From: Bradyrhizobium sp. sGM-13
GTDB lineage: Bacteria; Pseudomonadota; Alphaproteobacteria; Rhizobiales; Xanthobacteraceae
Direction of reading: 5' to 3'
Assembly (NCBI RefSeq): GCF_018398875.1
Contig: NZ_JAGWDK010000006.1
Location: 124,001 to 188,000, forward strand
Length of the DNA: 64,000 nt
The position numbers were made by a program, and so were the translations under genes. Position 1 is the first letter of the stretch. The number at the start of each line of letters is the position of its first letter. The notes beneath the pieces were generated by a model, which had not been told where the DNA came from, searched no databases, and saw only the letters and a list, made by a program, of their open reading frames with translations. Below, piece after piece: positions 56,765 through 64,000 of this stretch.

Positions 56765-57574
56765 CTAAATCTCCAGCGTGATAAAGGACGCCGAAGATTC
56801 GGATGGGCATCGGCTTTGTTGCGAGTTGTGCGGAGCTTAGGCGATGTTCGAGCCGTGAATGGAAACTCTGAGTTGTTCATCGTCGTCTCCTGGTTTCGAT
56901 CCGTCACCGGTCGTCGAGACTGCCGAAAAACGCAAGAAGTTATCTGAGATGCTTCCCATCGAGACGGCGGGTGCGATCGGCATCAGTTACAGATGCGGTA
57001 CGCCAGCGAAAGGCACCACCTCTCTATCGAGGTGGTGAGAAGGGAGTGCCCGAACCATGGTGGACGCTTGAGGGGAGTCGCTCCTTGCCCGTCAGGGCAA
57101 GGCTTCGCCTGTCGGGGCGAAGCCTGCTGACCAAGATGTGTCCGAACCTCGGAGCCACGCCGTCGGTAAGCCGCTGGATTGAACGCAACCTTATTATAGG
57201 GAGGCCGGGGTCAGGCGGTCGGCCTTTACGCGCTGCTTCATCTGACGCGGACGGATCGTACTGCACATCCTTCTGCAATAGGATCGTCTGTGAGTCGGGG
57301 CATCCCGGAGCTCACTCCTGCGATAGCGCAATCGCAATCGCTTTCACCACTGCCAATGGTCGTATCTGGCTGTCCCTAAGTCGCATGGCTAGCGTTAAGG
57401 ACCAGAACCCGTAAGGGGCAGGCTATTGCTATGACTGAGCAATAGATCTGCACTATCGGCGCTTGGACTGGTTAGCGTCAGAAGCTGTGGTCCGGCTCTG
57501 AGCGATCGTGCGGCGCCGGCAGAGACACGAGCCGTGCGCGCATCATCAAATGTAACGATAGTTCGTGCAGAAGC
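56765..57574. other. 810-nt region without a convincing protein gene
   Basis: The longest frame (56971-57414, plus strand) is Arg/Ser-rich, has no recognisable motif and runs straight through the tandem hairpins, so it is probably not coding. The region contains the structured block at 57014-57124 and a further AGGCCG...CGGCCT stem near 57201-57224. It may be the location of a non-coding RNA or of a decayed element. Confidence 0.5.
57014..57124. ncRNA. Candidate structured RNA: three tandem perfect hairpins
   Basis: Stem 1: CACCACCTC/GAGGTGGTG (57014-57022, 57029-57037; loop 6). Stem 2: CCTTGCCC/GGGCAAGG (57083-57090, 57095-57102; loop 4). Stem 3: GGCTTCGCC/GGCGAAGCC (57101-57109, 57116-57124; loop 6), overlapping the end of stem 2 by two bases. 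All pairs are Watson-Crick. Three such stems in 111 nt are unlikely by chance. Strand, ends and function are unknown; it fits no family I can name, and no reverse transcriptase or IscB/TnpB gene is adjacent. Confidence 0.45.
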
Positions 57575-57820
57575 TTAGGCCCGCGAAGCCGGCGCATCGG
57601 CTCTGGCCTCGGCATCTTTGACGAGCTTAATAAATCTATCGAGCCCGTTTTCGGGGTCGCATTGCGGGGCGCCGTCGCGATGGATCTTGCCGCTGTTCGG
57701 CCAAAAATTGTACGACCCGACTTTCAAATGGTAAGCGGTTTTGCGCTCAAACCAAATGCCCTCTCGTTTCAGGCGGACCATCGCGGCGTACATGTTTTTG
57801 GAAAGTGAGGGTGGGTTCAT
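57575..57820 (-). CDS. Small hypothetical protein
   Basis: An 81-residue protein starting MNPPSLSKNMYAAMVRLKRE with AAGGA upstream of 57820; extension to 57937 is unlikely. A helix is followed by IWFERKTAYHLKVGSYNFWP and NSGKIHRDGAPQCD. A hairpin-like beta segment with a basic face suggests a small nucleic-acid- or protein-binding fold. I do not recognise it. It lies between the hairpin block and the clamp-like genes, on their strand. Confidence 0.55.
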   Translation of the reverse strand: MNPPSLSKNMYAAMVRLKREGIWFERKTAYHLKVGSYNFWPNSGKIHRDGAPQCDPENGLDRFIKLVKDAEARADAPASRA

Positions 57821-58079
57821 GGTTAGTCCTTGCTTGCTAGCTGTGCCCGGGTGACGGCGGGATGATCGGGTCTTGGCGGTTCTATCGGTCGCCGGAATGA
57901 CAGATTGGATCGTTTGTCCGTCAATCTGAGAGATCAAAAGATATAGTCGCGAGGCCTTAGGTCTTTCAGCAGGCTGAGCCGAAAAACCCGGCAGCTGTCA
58001 TAGCGTTTGGCAGGTTGAATAAGCCTACCCAGGGAGATTGTGAAACGCGCCGAGGCCTTCCTTCGTTTATGTGCAAAGA
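57821..58079. other. 259-nt gap
   Basis: No gene, strong hairpin or repeat is seen. It separates the small minus-strand gene from the end of the leftward clamp-like pair. Confidence 0.4.
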
Positions 58080-59246
58080 TCAGCTGGCCGACCGAGCAGC
58101 CGCAATTTCCGTGCAGACACTAAAATCATTGGCGGTTTCATTGAATCGTATAGAAGAAGGGCAGATTTCGAGCGACGTGCTCGAACCTGCGAAGCCGGAT
58201 AGTTTAGATAGGTTCGAATAGCCCACCAAGAGGTGGATGCCGTCAACAACGTGCTTGCTCGTGCAAGGGCATTCGACCACTGCTCGGCCGTTGTCGAGCG
58301 CATACGAAAATATCAAATTCTGAGCGGTGTCGTCAGAGCGAATATCGATTGGACCACCCATGCCGTGATGTTTTGGCTTTTGCGATAATATCCAGGAAAG
58401 GCTTTCACTGAGCGCTTGATCATCAAACTGGAATTCCTGATATGCCTCGAACGGTTCTTCGAGCCAAGGAACGTCTTTATCCGCCCTGGGAATTCTGAGT
58501 CTGAATGCGTCATCGAAAAAGATCTGAGTCTGGCCCATCTTGCAAAATTGCGTGGATAACGGATCAAACTGACGAAGCGCTTCCGCTATTGCTTTCGAAT
58601 CGGGTCGGGTAATTGTCATTTCCAGGCCGCTTAGTTTGTCGGAAGTCACGGACCTGCGGCCGATCGAAGTTGAGGCCTTTGCGATAGCCCCGAGAATGCC
58701 AATAGACGAAGTAGGTGCTGTGGTATCTTTGTCCGTTGCGAAAGGGCGCGCCATCATCACAGCCTTCGCGATCTCTGACGGGGCGACAGGCTTGGCGTCT
58801 CGAAGTTCATCGCAAGATACCGGAGGGGCATTTGTTGTCTTGTAGGGCCATCTTATTTTGAGGTCGGCGACGGTGCCGATAAATGTTTGCGCGCTTGAGG
58901 GCGCCGACTCGGCACGCACAAAGCAGAATCTGAATTCGCACCGCGTACCATCCTCCGGAATAACCGCCGTAAATCGGGTCGAGGCCTCAAATGTCAGTGG
59001 CAGGTGGTCGCTGGAGTTTTCAAGCCTGACGGGGATGGTCGCTTCAATCATCAGGGATTTACCAGCGCGCACCGTCATTGCCGTGTCAGAGATCGAAAAT
59101 GATACGCTCTGTTTAGGCGCAATGATGTCGCACATCTTTGTCGTCTTTAACAGCAGCGACGCGTCCGCATAAAGGACGAGAGCGTTGCCGTTGAGGCTCG
59201 GGTCTTCACCATTTTCTAAGCCAACGCCCTCAGATGATCCGTGCAT
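58080..59246 (-). CDS. Sliding-clamp-like protein A (DnaN/PCNA-like fold, inferred)
   Basis: A 388-residue protein, mostly alternating short strands and single helices. Three repeated segments are suggested: residues about 20-135, 150-255 and 260-385, each with one helix among strands (ASLLLKTTKMCDIIAP; SKAIAEALRQFDP; ALSESLSWILSQ; SNLSKLSGFAGS). This is the architecture of a bacterial beta clamp, also matched in length (360-400). FCKMGQTQIFF at 235-244 is shared with the neighbouring clamp-like protein B. The ATG immediately follows protein B's stop, so they are co-translated. The fold call comes from pattern and from the clamp-loader gene next door, not from a search. Confidence 0.5.
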   Translation of the reverse strand: MHGSSEGVGLENGEDPSLNGNALVLYADASLLLKTTKMCDIIAPKQSVSFSISDTAMTVRAGKSLMIEATIPVRLENSSDHLPLTFEASTRFTAVIPEDGTRCEFRFCFVRAESAPSSAQTFIGTVADLKIRWPYKTTNAPPVSCDELRDAKPVAPSEIAKAVMMARPFATDKDTTAPTSSIGILGAIAKASTSIGRRSVTSDKLSGLEMTITRPDSKAIAEALRQFDPLSTQFCKMGQTQIFFDDAFRLRIPRADKDVPWLEEPFEAYQEFQFDDQALSESLSWILSQKPKHHGMGGPIDIRSDDTAQNLIFSYALDNGRAVVECPCTSKHVVDGIHLLVGYSNLSKLSGFAGSSTSLEICPSSIRFNETANDFSVCTEIAAARSAS

Positions 59247-60530
59247 TCATGCGCTCCCTACTGCCTTGCTAGACAAGGTTGGCTTTGAAGCCGCTAACAA
59301 ATAGGCTGAAAAGGTCAGGTCATCATTTTCAAATTGCAATCCAATGAAACTGCCGGCTTTGTGAATCGCGAACTCCACGTTCGTGGGGTCGACAGCGTCG
59401 AGGAGAAATCTCAATGGGCGCGTGGGAAGCTTGAATCTGACACCTTGATTTCGGGTGCAGAAACCAGTCGTTTTCTTGTGGATCTCGTGCGGATCATCAT
59501 CCACCCCGGGAGAACCCAAAAGGATGCATTCACGTTTGCCGTCGCCGTCTATTGTGAAGGTAATATGAGCATTCTCCATGAATGCACTTTCGGTGATTTT
59601 CACGAAATCGATTAGTTCCGATTTCGGCAATAGCAAGGTTTCCGTTGAAGGAGCGACGTGCCATGTCGGCGCCTCTTCGGCGATTGTCTCGAATCCATAA
59701 GCCAGGCGATCATCGGAAATAATGCAAAACGGTCCACTCTTTGCGATTCGCGTCTGACCCATGTGCAGGAGAACAAGTGACAGTGTGATCGAGGCGTTCA
59801 GGCGAATTGAAGTACTTAGATTGGGCAAAGTCGCAGACGCCGCTTCGAGCATAGCGCAGCTCCCGCCGCCACGCACAAGACCGGGCGAAAGCGTAATCAG
59901 AGTTGATAGACCGTCGGGAATCGCATCCCCGAGAACTTGGCCCAGCATTTCAAGGGCCTTGGAAGTCGTCCTAGCGTTGAATTCGCTGGAGATCGCAAGA
60001 TCGAGATCATTGGCGAACTTATCGCAGCGTCCAACAAATTTCGTCTGAGAAACTAGAGTCAGGGGACGGCGAAACCGCTCAGAGTATAGATGAGCCGTCG
60101 TGCCAATCTTGATGGACGCGATGCCTTTGACGGCTTTGGACGCGCGAGCGAGTTCGTCGTACGAGAGAACGTATGTGCGTTGTTTCGGACCGGTAAAGTT
60201 CAAGGGCTTGCCCTGAAGGTTCAATCGCAGGAACGCCCCCATGTTGTCGCCGTCGATGCGAATTGCGTCTTGCGATACAACGAGCCGGCACAGGCGATGT
60301 TGATCGGGCACGCCGCGATAGAAAATCTCAAAAAGACGCGCGAGCCATCGGAATTCATTTTCCTCAATTGCAAATCCGAACTCGTCGTTTGCAAGTGGAA
60401 ACCGGTTGAAGTCAGGCACAATGGCTGCAAAGCTGCGAGGTACAAACTGGCCAGAATCGTCAAGAGAGGCCGACGGTCCCTCCACCAAGTCGTGGAAGAA
60501 ATCGAGGTCGTCCAGTTGTTTATCTTCCAT
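59247..60530 (-). CDS. Sliding-clamp-like protein B (DnaN/PCNA-like fold, inferred)
   Basis: A 427-residue protein when started at ATG 60530, which has GAGGTG upstream; 60557 and 60575 are alternatives without a ribosome-binding site. Clamp-like features are TYVLSYDELARASKAVKGIA after about 120 residues, a central LLHMGQTRIAKSGPFCII (the MGQT segment shared with protein A) and a C-terminal RFLLDAVDPTNVEFAIHKAG, SFIGLQFENDDLTFSAYLLA that reads like the last helix and strands of a beta clamp (YLLDAL...V.I......V.I......YVIMPM). Protein A and B are probably paralogues that could form a mixed ring. Transcribed away from the loader gene. Confidence 0.5.
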   Translation of the reverse strand: MEDKQLDDLDFFHDLVEGPSASLDDSGQFVPRSFAAIVPDFNRFPLANDEFGFAIEENEFRWLARLFEIFYRGVPDQHRLCRLVVSQDAIRIDGDNMGAFLRLNLQGKPLNFTGPKQRTYVLSYDELARASKAVKGIASIKIGTTAHLYSERFRRPLTLVSQTKFVGRCDKFANDLDLAISSEFNARTTSKALEMLGQVLGDAIPDGLSTLITLSPGLVRGGGSCAMLEAASATLPNLSTSIRLNASITLSLVLLHMGQTRIAKSGPFCIISDDRLAYGFETIAEEAPTWHVAPSTETLLLPKSELIDFVKITESAFMENAHITFTIDGDGKRECILLGSPGVDDDPHEIHKKTTGFCTRNQGVRFKLPTRPLRFLLDAVDPTNVEFAIHKAGSFIGLQFENDDLTFSAYLLAASKPTLSSKAVGSA

Positions 60531-60588
60531 CGGCACCTCGAATCCAGCAATATGCATATAGAGTGAAAGCCACATTCATCGCAACACG

Positions 60589-62664
60589 ATGTCCGCAGCC
60601 CAAAATCAAAGTCTAGCCGAGCGATATAGGCCGACGCAGCTTAAAAATATATTGGGCCAGCCTCGGATTGTCTCGTTCATCGCGGATCAATTAAGCGACA
60701 AGCGTGGACGGAGCATAATTCTTCATGGACCGAGTGGTTGTGGGAAATCCTGCATCGCCGGCATCTATGCGAGTGGGCTGCTCTGTCGAGGGACGGGAGA
60801 TGACGAACCCCGGCCCTGCATGCGAGACGACTGTGAAGACTGCAGTCTTATTCAGGCTGAAAGGCACCCAAATTTTCGAATTCTGCGGCATGGTGCGGTC
60901 AATGATTTGCAATTCGCCGAGAAGATTGCTGAAGAGCTGCCGTCGGCGTCGTTAGGCGGCGGCTGGCTGGTCGTCTTGATCGACCAGGCCCAGCTGATGA
61001 GCAAGAGAGCATTCGATGTGCTTCACGAACACATTTCTCGCCCACTATCTAAAGTTACCTTTATTCTGTGTACCGAAGAGCTTCACGCGGTGCCTGCCAG
61101 AACGGCAGAACTACTAATCCCTTTGCAGGTTATTCTTCCCAACATTAAGACGCGGATTGCCTACCTCGAGAAGCTTTGCGGCGACGCACAGATTTCGGCT
61201 GGCAAGGGCGCCATTGAACTTATGGCAGAATTATCCGATGGATCGTTTACAGCGATCAGCCGGGAATTGGAGATCATTAGCCGCATAGAGACGCTAGATA
61301 AGGAGGGCGTCGAGAAGTTCTACCTCGGAGGGCGTGCGGCGTATCAATATGTGGATCTTGTTTTTCAGCAGGCGGATTTCGAAACGCAGCTAAAATACTT
61401 GGACGATTGGGAAGAGACATCCGTCCGTAAAATCGAATTAATTGGAGATTATCTTGGTCGGCTGTTTCGTATGGCAGTGCGGCGGTCGGTTGATGCGCCT
61501 GTATTCGGCCCTCTTAACGAATGCGGTCCGGCGGTTGATGATTACTTCAAGAACGCTCAGCTGTTAGGGCTCCGACCGCGCGCATTCGCCCATCAAATAC
61601 TGAGGATATGGAGTGCTGAGCTTAAGCAAGATTCGAAAACCGTTCTGCGGAAGGCCAGCGAGTTCGACGAAATCGTCGGACAAATGCTGGCCGCTGATAA
61701 AAGTCCGACGAAGACCGTTGCTCAATGGCTCAGTAAACGAAAAAGAACAGAAAATCTGCGTGCACGCGAACGGGCGTCTGTAAAACCTGAAGGCTCGGTT
61801 TCCGTTCTCCCAAATGAGAAAGAGTATCTGAAAGGGAAAGACGTTAGAAAGCTCTGGGATGCCGCGTCGTTTATGGTCCAAGTTTATGGTGACGTCTTAA
61901 ACGCTTCGATCTCAATCCTGCATAAGGACCTGCCGTTAAAAACAGAAGAGTCGCCGAGCGTTCTGATCACAGACATGGGTCGAGAGCTTCGACTTATGAT
62001 TGATGGACCGGCCCGAAGGCAAGGACGCGATCAGCCTCAGGCCCATTGGATGTACGTCCATCGATACAGTGAAGCTGAAGGCATTGTCACTGATTTGGTG
62101 GCTCATATTCCACCCCAGTTCGACATTGAAGAATGGCTGAAAAGGAAGTTTCTTAGAAAACGAGTGCTTGGATCTCTTTCGGAACGTGCGCTAATCGTTC
62201 GACAATATAGAACGCAAAGGCACAACCCGTCAGACTTGAATGATAAGAAGCAATTGGAGCGCCATTGGTCGCTCATCCGCAGCTTATGTGCATCATTGGA
62301 TCCCAACGAACACGCCAAACTCATTGACGGCCTGAAGCTTCCAAAGCTGAATAGACCAGTAGGGAAGCAAATGACGCCGCATCGCCTGCGAGTCTCGCGC
62401 GGGCTTGATCGGGCCGCAAGGCGCAAGGCGAATGAGTTCCTGCCGGTAATCTCCGCCTTCGACGATGATGCTGGCACTTCATTTTTTACAGGATGGGAAA
62501 TTCGGAACCTTCGTTATCGCCGCGACCTTGCAGAGGAACAGGCCAAAGCCAAAGAAAAACTTCTCGCCTGGGAGGAGGGAGTACCTGCCGATTTGGCAAA
62601 GTTCGAGAAGTACTTGGCGCGGAATCGAACCAAATGGACAGCGACCCAACCAGGACTTTCATAA
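60589..62664 (+). CDS. DnaX-like AAA+ clamp loader ATPase with novel C-terminal region
   Basis: A 691-residue protein. Residues 1-190 are DnaX-like: LAERYRPTQLKNILGQ, Walker A GPSGCGKS (47-54), a zinc module with C66, C77, C82 and C85, Walker B LVVLIDQ (127-133) and sensor 1 FILCT (158-162). Walker B has Q133 where DnaX has the catalytic Glu, and the SRC arginine-finger motif after sensor 1 is replaced (PARTAELLIPLQ). Domain III-like helices run to about 370. The last 300 residues match no DnaX domain I know. The ATG lies 58 nt from that of clamp-like B on the other strand, so they likely share a promoter region. Base composition is lower in GC than the core genome. Confidence 0.82.
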   Translation: MSAAQNQSLAERYRPTQLKNILGQPRIVSFIADQLSDKRGRSIILHGPSGCGKSCIAGIYASGLLCRGTGDDEPRPCMRDDCEDCSLIQAERHPNFRILRHGAVNDLQFAEKIAEELPSASLGGGWLVVLIDQAQLMSKRAFDVLHEHISRPLSKVTFILCTEELHAVPARTAELLIPLQVILPNIKTRIAYLEKLCGDAQISAGKGAIELMAELSDGSFTAISRELEIISRIETLDKEGVEKFYLGGRAAYQYVDLVFQQADFETQLKYLDDWEETSVRKIELIGDYLGRLFRMAVRRSVDAPVFGPLNECGPAVDDYFKNAQLLGLRPRAFAHQILRIWSAELKQDSKTVLRKASEFDEIVGQMLAADKSPTKTVAQWLSKRKRTENLRARERASVKPEGSVSVLPNEKEYLKGKDVRKLWDAASFMVQVYGDVLNASISILHKDLPLKTEESPSVLITDMGRELRLMIDGPARRQGRDQPQAHWMYVHRYSEAEGIVTDLVAHIPPQFDIEEWLKRKFLRKRVLGSLSERALIVRQYRTQRHNPSDLNDKKQLERHWSLIRSLCASLDPNEHAKLIDGLKLPKLNRPVGKQMTPHRLRVSRGLDRAARRKANEFLPVISAFDDDAGTSFFTGWEIRNLRYRRDLAEEQAKAKEKLLAWEEGVPADLAKFEKYLARNRTKWTATQPGLS

Positions 62665-62880
62665 AAGTGAATTTTTAGACCCGCATAAGGGATTCACGAC
62701 ATGACATGCAAAAAATAACAGTAAAATCATATGGATAACATTGCCTTCGATCGTTTTTCTACCCTGTTTCTCCTGAAAGACCACCTGTAGAAATTCATAA
62801 ATGACCAAATCGACGTTTCATAAATGCATGCATTTGCCTGAGGCATGAATTTTGTCTTCAACAGCATGGAGGCCGGCAGC

Positions 62881-63261
62881 CTAGAAAGCCGGCCGGTGAT
62901 TGAGAAACTGCTCGAACTGAAGACCCTTTGCCGCCATCGGCGACCGCGTCGGAAACCGTATGATCGGTGTCGTCGGCACGGTTACCGCTATTTTGGCGAG
63001 CAAGGCACGCTCGGCGTCCTCGTCAAGCTCAACAACCCGCCCGACTGGTACGTCGAGGGGAACAGGGGCGATCCGATCGCGCACCTGTACGGCGTCGATC
63101 TCAACGGCCCAGGTCGTATGTGATCCGGCCGCGTCTGGGACAGCCGTCGTTTGCGGCCAGGCAAACGACGAATGCTCTACCGCTGACGGCGTAGTCGTGT
63201 GGTCTTGACGTCCAGTCCTATCTTTCGCGCCGCAAAAATGCAAGAAAGCCACATGGCACAA
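62881..63261 (-). pseudogene. Possible phage-type protein fragment
   Basis: Within this frame the stretch VEIDAVQVRDRIAPVPLDVP, then VGRVVELDEDAERALLAKIA resembles small phage head-tail or DUF7210-like proteins (a short beta strand motif then VGxVVELxExxAxxLLxxGxA). The residues on either side look random, so only a piece of a gene may remain. The plus-strand frames here are Arg/Ser-rich and less convincing. Low confidence. Confidence 0.25.
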
Positions 63262-63292
63262 GGACTTCTTTGATTTTTTCTAAAAAGCAAGA

Positions 63293-63323
63293 AGCCCGAC
63301 CAATCGCGCCGGGCTCTTTTTTG
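63293..63323 (+). terminator. Rho-independent terminator-like hairpin
   Basis: AGCCCG (63293-63298) pairs with CGGGCT (63310-63315) across an 11-nt loop, followed by CTTTTTTG. This is a proper stem plus T-run on the plus strand. No convincing plus-strand gene ends just before it, so its transcript is unknown. Confidence 0.55.
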
Positions 63324-63622
63324 TCTCTTGACCACGACTTTCCCCGATTTTGGTGCTGGCCTGTTTCCGAGTCTCAGCGGCCTGGGGTGTGAACCCATAA
63401 ATTCAGAGGGTCGGCCGACGTCCGCTTTGGTGCGCATTTCGGACTGAAGTCGGACATCGCGTGAGGTCCGAAAAGTGCCCACTAACGGACCTCGTTGGAG
63501 CAATCCACGAAGCCAGTGCGGCACCTGCCCATATCAGCCGAGAGGATTTACGCGAGGCGACGCGATCGGGTCCGCAAGCTCCGCCTTGCGCTCAATTGTG
63601 AAAACGGCTCGGGATGCCGACA

Positions 63623-64000
63623 TCACTGCAAGCGCTCTCCCGACAGTACCTCGTACAGATATTCGGGACTCTCTGTTGGCGGCGGCGGCGGAACGTTCTC
63701 GGACGGACTTATGGGCAGAACCGGAGCTGGCTTTAGGTCAAAAAAGTCCAGGTTCGGATCGTACAGCATTCGATTCAGTTCCTTCACCTCCAGAAGCACC
63801 TCCTGGAAGATGGTCTGCAGCTGCCCCGCGGTTGTGACGAGAATCAGGGATCCGGCGGCAGCGGCCGGAAACTTCGATGCCCATGCAACTGCCTTCTCCG
63901 AACCCCACATGGCCGGCCTGAAAACGAGATTCGGATTGCCAGTCACGGAGAACTGCCTCAACCATTGTTGGAGCGAGGGATTGAACCAAGCCGCCCGCTG
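63623..64000 (-). CDS. Hypothetical, possibly phage-derived protein (5' end beyond the window)
   Basis: A minus-strand frame is open from the right edge (AAWFNPSLQQWLRQFSVTGN...) to a stop at 63623. The segment GSLILVTTAGQLQTIFQEVL, EVKELNRMLYDPN looks like a real helical protein and is followed by a Pro-rich SPSENVPPPPPTESPEYLYE tail. Reading past 63961 to the edge is open and homogeneous, so the start lies outside. I do not recognise the family. Confidence 0.5.
   Translation of the reverse strand, partial: QRAAWFNPSLQQWLRQFSVTGNPNLVFRPAMWGSEKAVAWASKFPAAAAGSLILVTTAGQLQTIFQEVLLEVKELNRMLYDPNLDFFDLKPAPVLPISPSENVPPPPPTESPEYLYEVLSGERLQ

Larger units (their letters stand above)
62665..63622. other. 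958-nt region with only fragmentary coding potential
   Basis: The first 180 nt are AT-rich and empty. From about 62850 to 63260 frames are open on both strands; the minus strand is the more protein-like (see 62881-63261). A rho-independent-type hairpin lies at 63293-63323. The remainder to 63622 shows nothing recognisable. Confidence 0.5.

Noticed and set aside
56971..57414. 147-codon plus-strand frame
   Set aside because: It crosses three perfect hairpins and encodes a low-complexity Arg/Ser-rich product; RNA structure explains the conservation-like pattern better than coding.
62960..63208. Plus-strand frames between the clamp loader and the right edge
   Set aside because: Ser/Arg/Thr homopolymer-like product; the minus-strand reading is more protein-like and even that is uncertain.

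Overview
The window looks like a chromosomal segment of a Bradyrhizobium-type alphaproteobacterium. The evidence is GC-rich housekeeping genes in the infC / rpmI-rplT / pheS-pheT neighbourhood, rhizobial protein signatures, and several intergenic palindromic repeats of the kind scattered through Bradyrhizobium genomes. The genus is an inference; no 16S or database search was available.

Region 1 (1-13.7 kb) is core genome: the tail of a flavin amine oxidase, a PP-loop ATPase of the Dph6 type, a TauE/SafE permease, pheT, an ASCH-domain gene, pheS, rplT, rpmI, a small secreted protein, infC (apparent ATT start), an alpha/beta hydrolase, an NTF2-like protein, queG, a glutathione S-transferase, uppP and an NDUFA9-like NAD(P)-binding protein. 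It ends at tRNA-Leu(CAG).

Region 2 (13.7 kb to the right edge) is a genomic island. A tyrosine recombinase lies directly downstream of tRNA-Leu, which is the likely attachment gene. No second copy of the tRNA 3' end is visible, so the island probably runs past the window and is at least 50 kb long. It carries: (a) an AbiE-like regulator/nucleotidyltransferase pair with a palindromic operator, followed by PP2C-like and uracil-DNA-glycosylase-like genes; (b) a complete BREX operon, brxE-brxA-brxB-brxC-pglX(two ORFs)-DUF262/DUF1524 nuclease-pglZ-brxL, in which every junction from brxC onward is a 4-base stop/start overlap; (c) a leftward trio (membrane protein, single-pass protein, ClpP-like protein) divergent from a BrxR/CapW-like WYL regulator; (d) a secreted nuclease, a DUF2130 protein, and a coupled pair of HEPN-SNF2 helicase and sacsin-like ATPase; (e) a MESH1-like hydrolase and a frameshifted RecB-like nuclease/helicase gene; (f) smaller genes including a macrodomain-like protein beside a phosphatase remnant, DUF2958, and a PD-(D/E)XK nuclease.

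The strongest candidate for an undescribed system is at 58.1-62.7 kb. Two paralogous proteins with sliding-clamp-like features are transcribed divergently from a DnaX-like clamp loader. The loader keeps Walker A and the four-cysteine zinc module but has a D-Q Walker B and no SRC arginine-finger motif. No DNA polymerase is visible beside it. It could be a defence module acting at replication forks or a replication/transposition accessory of the island. About 300 bp upstream of this cluster's far end, on the other side of a small gene, there is also an unexplained run of three perfect hairpins (57.0-57.1 kb). The right edge holds low-confidence phage-like fragments.
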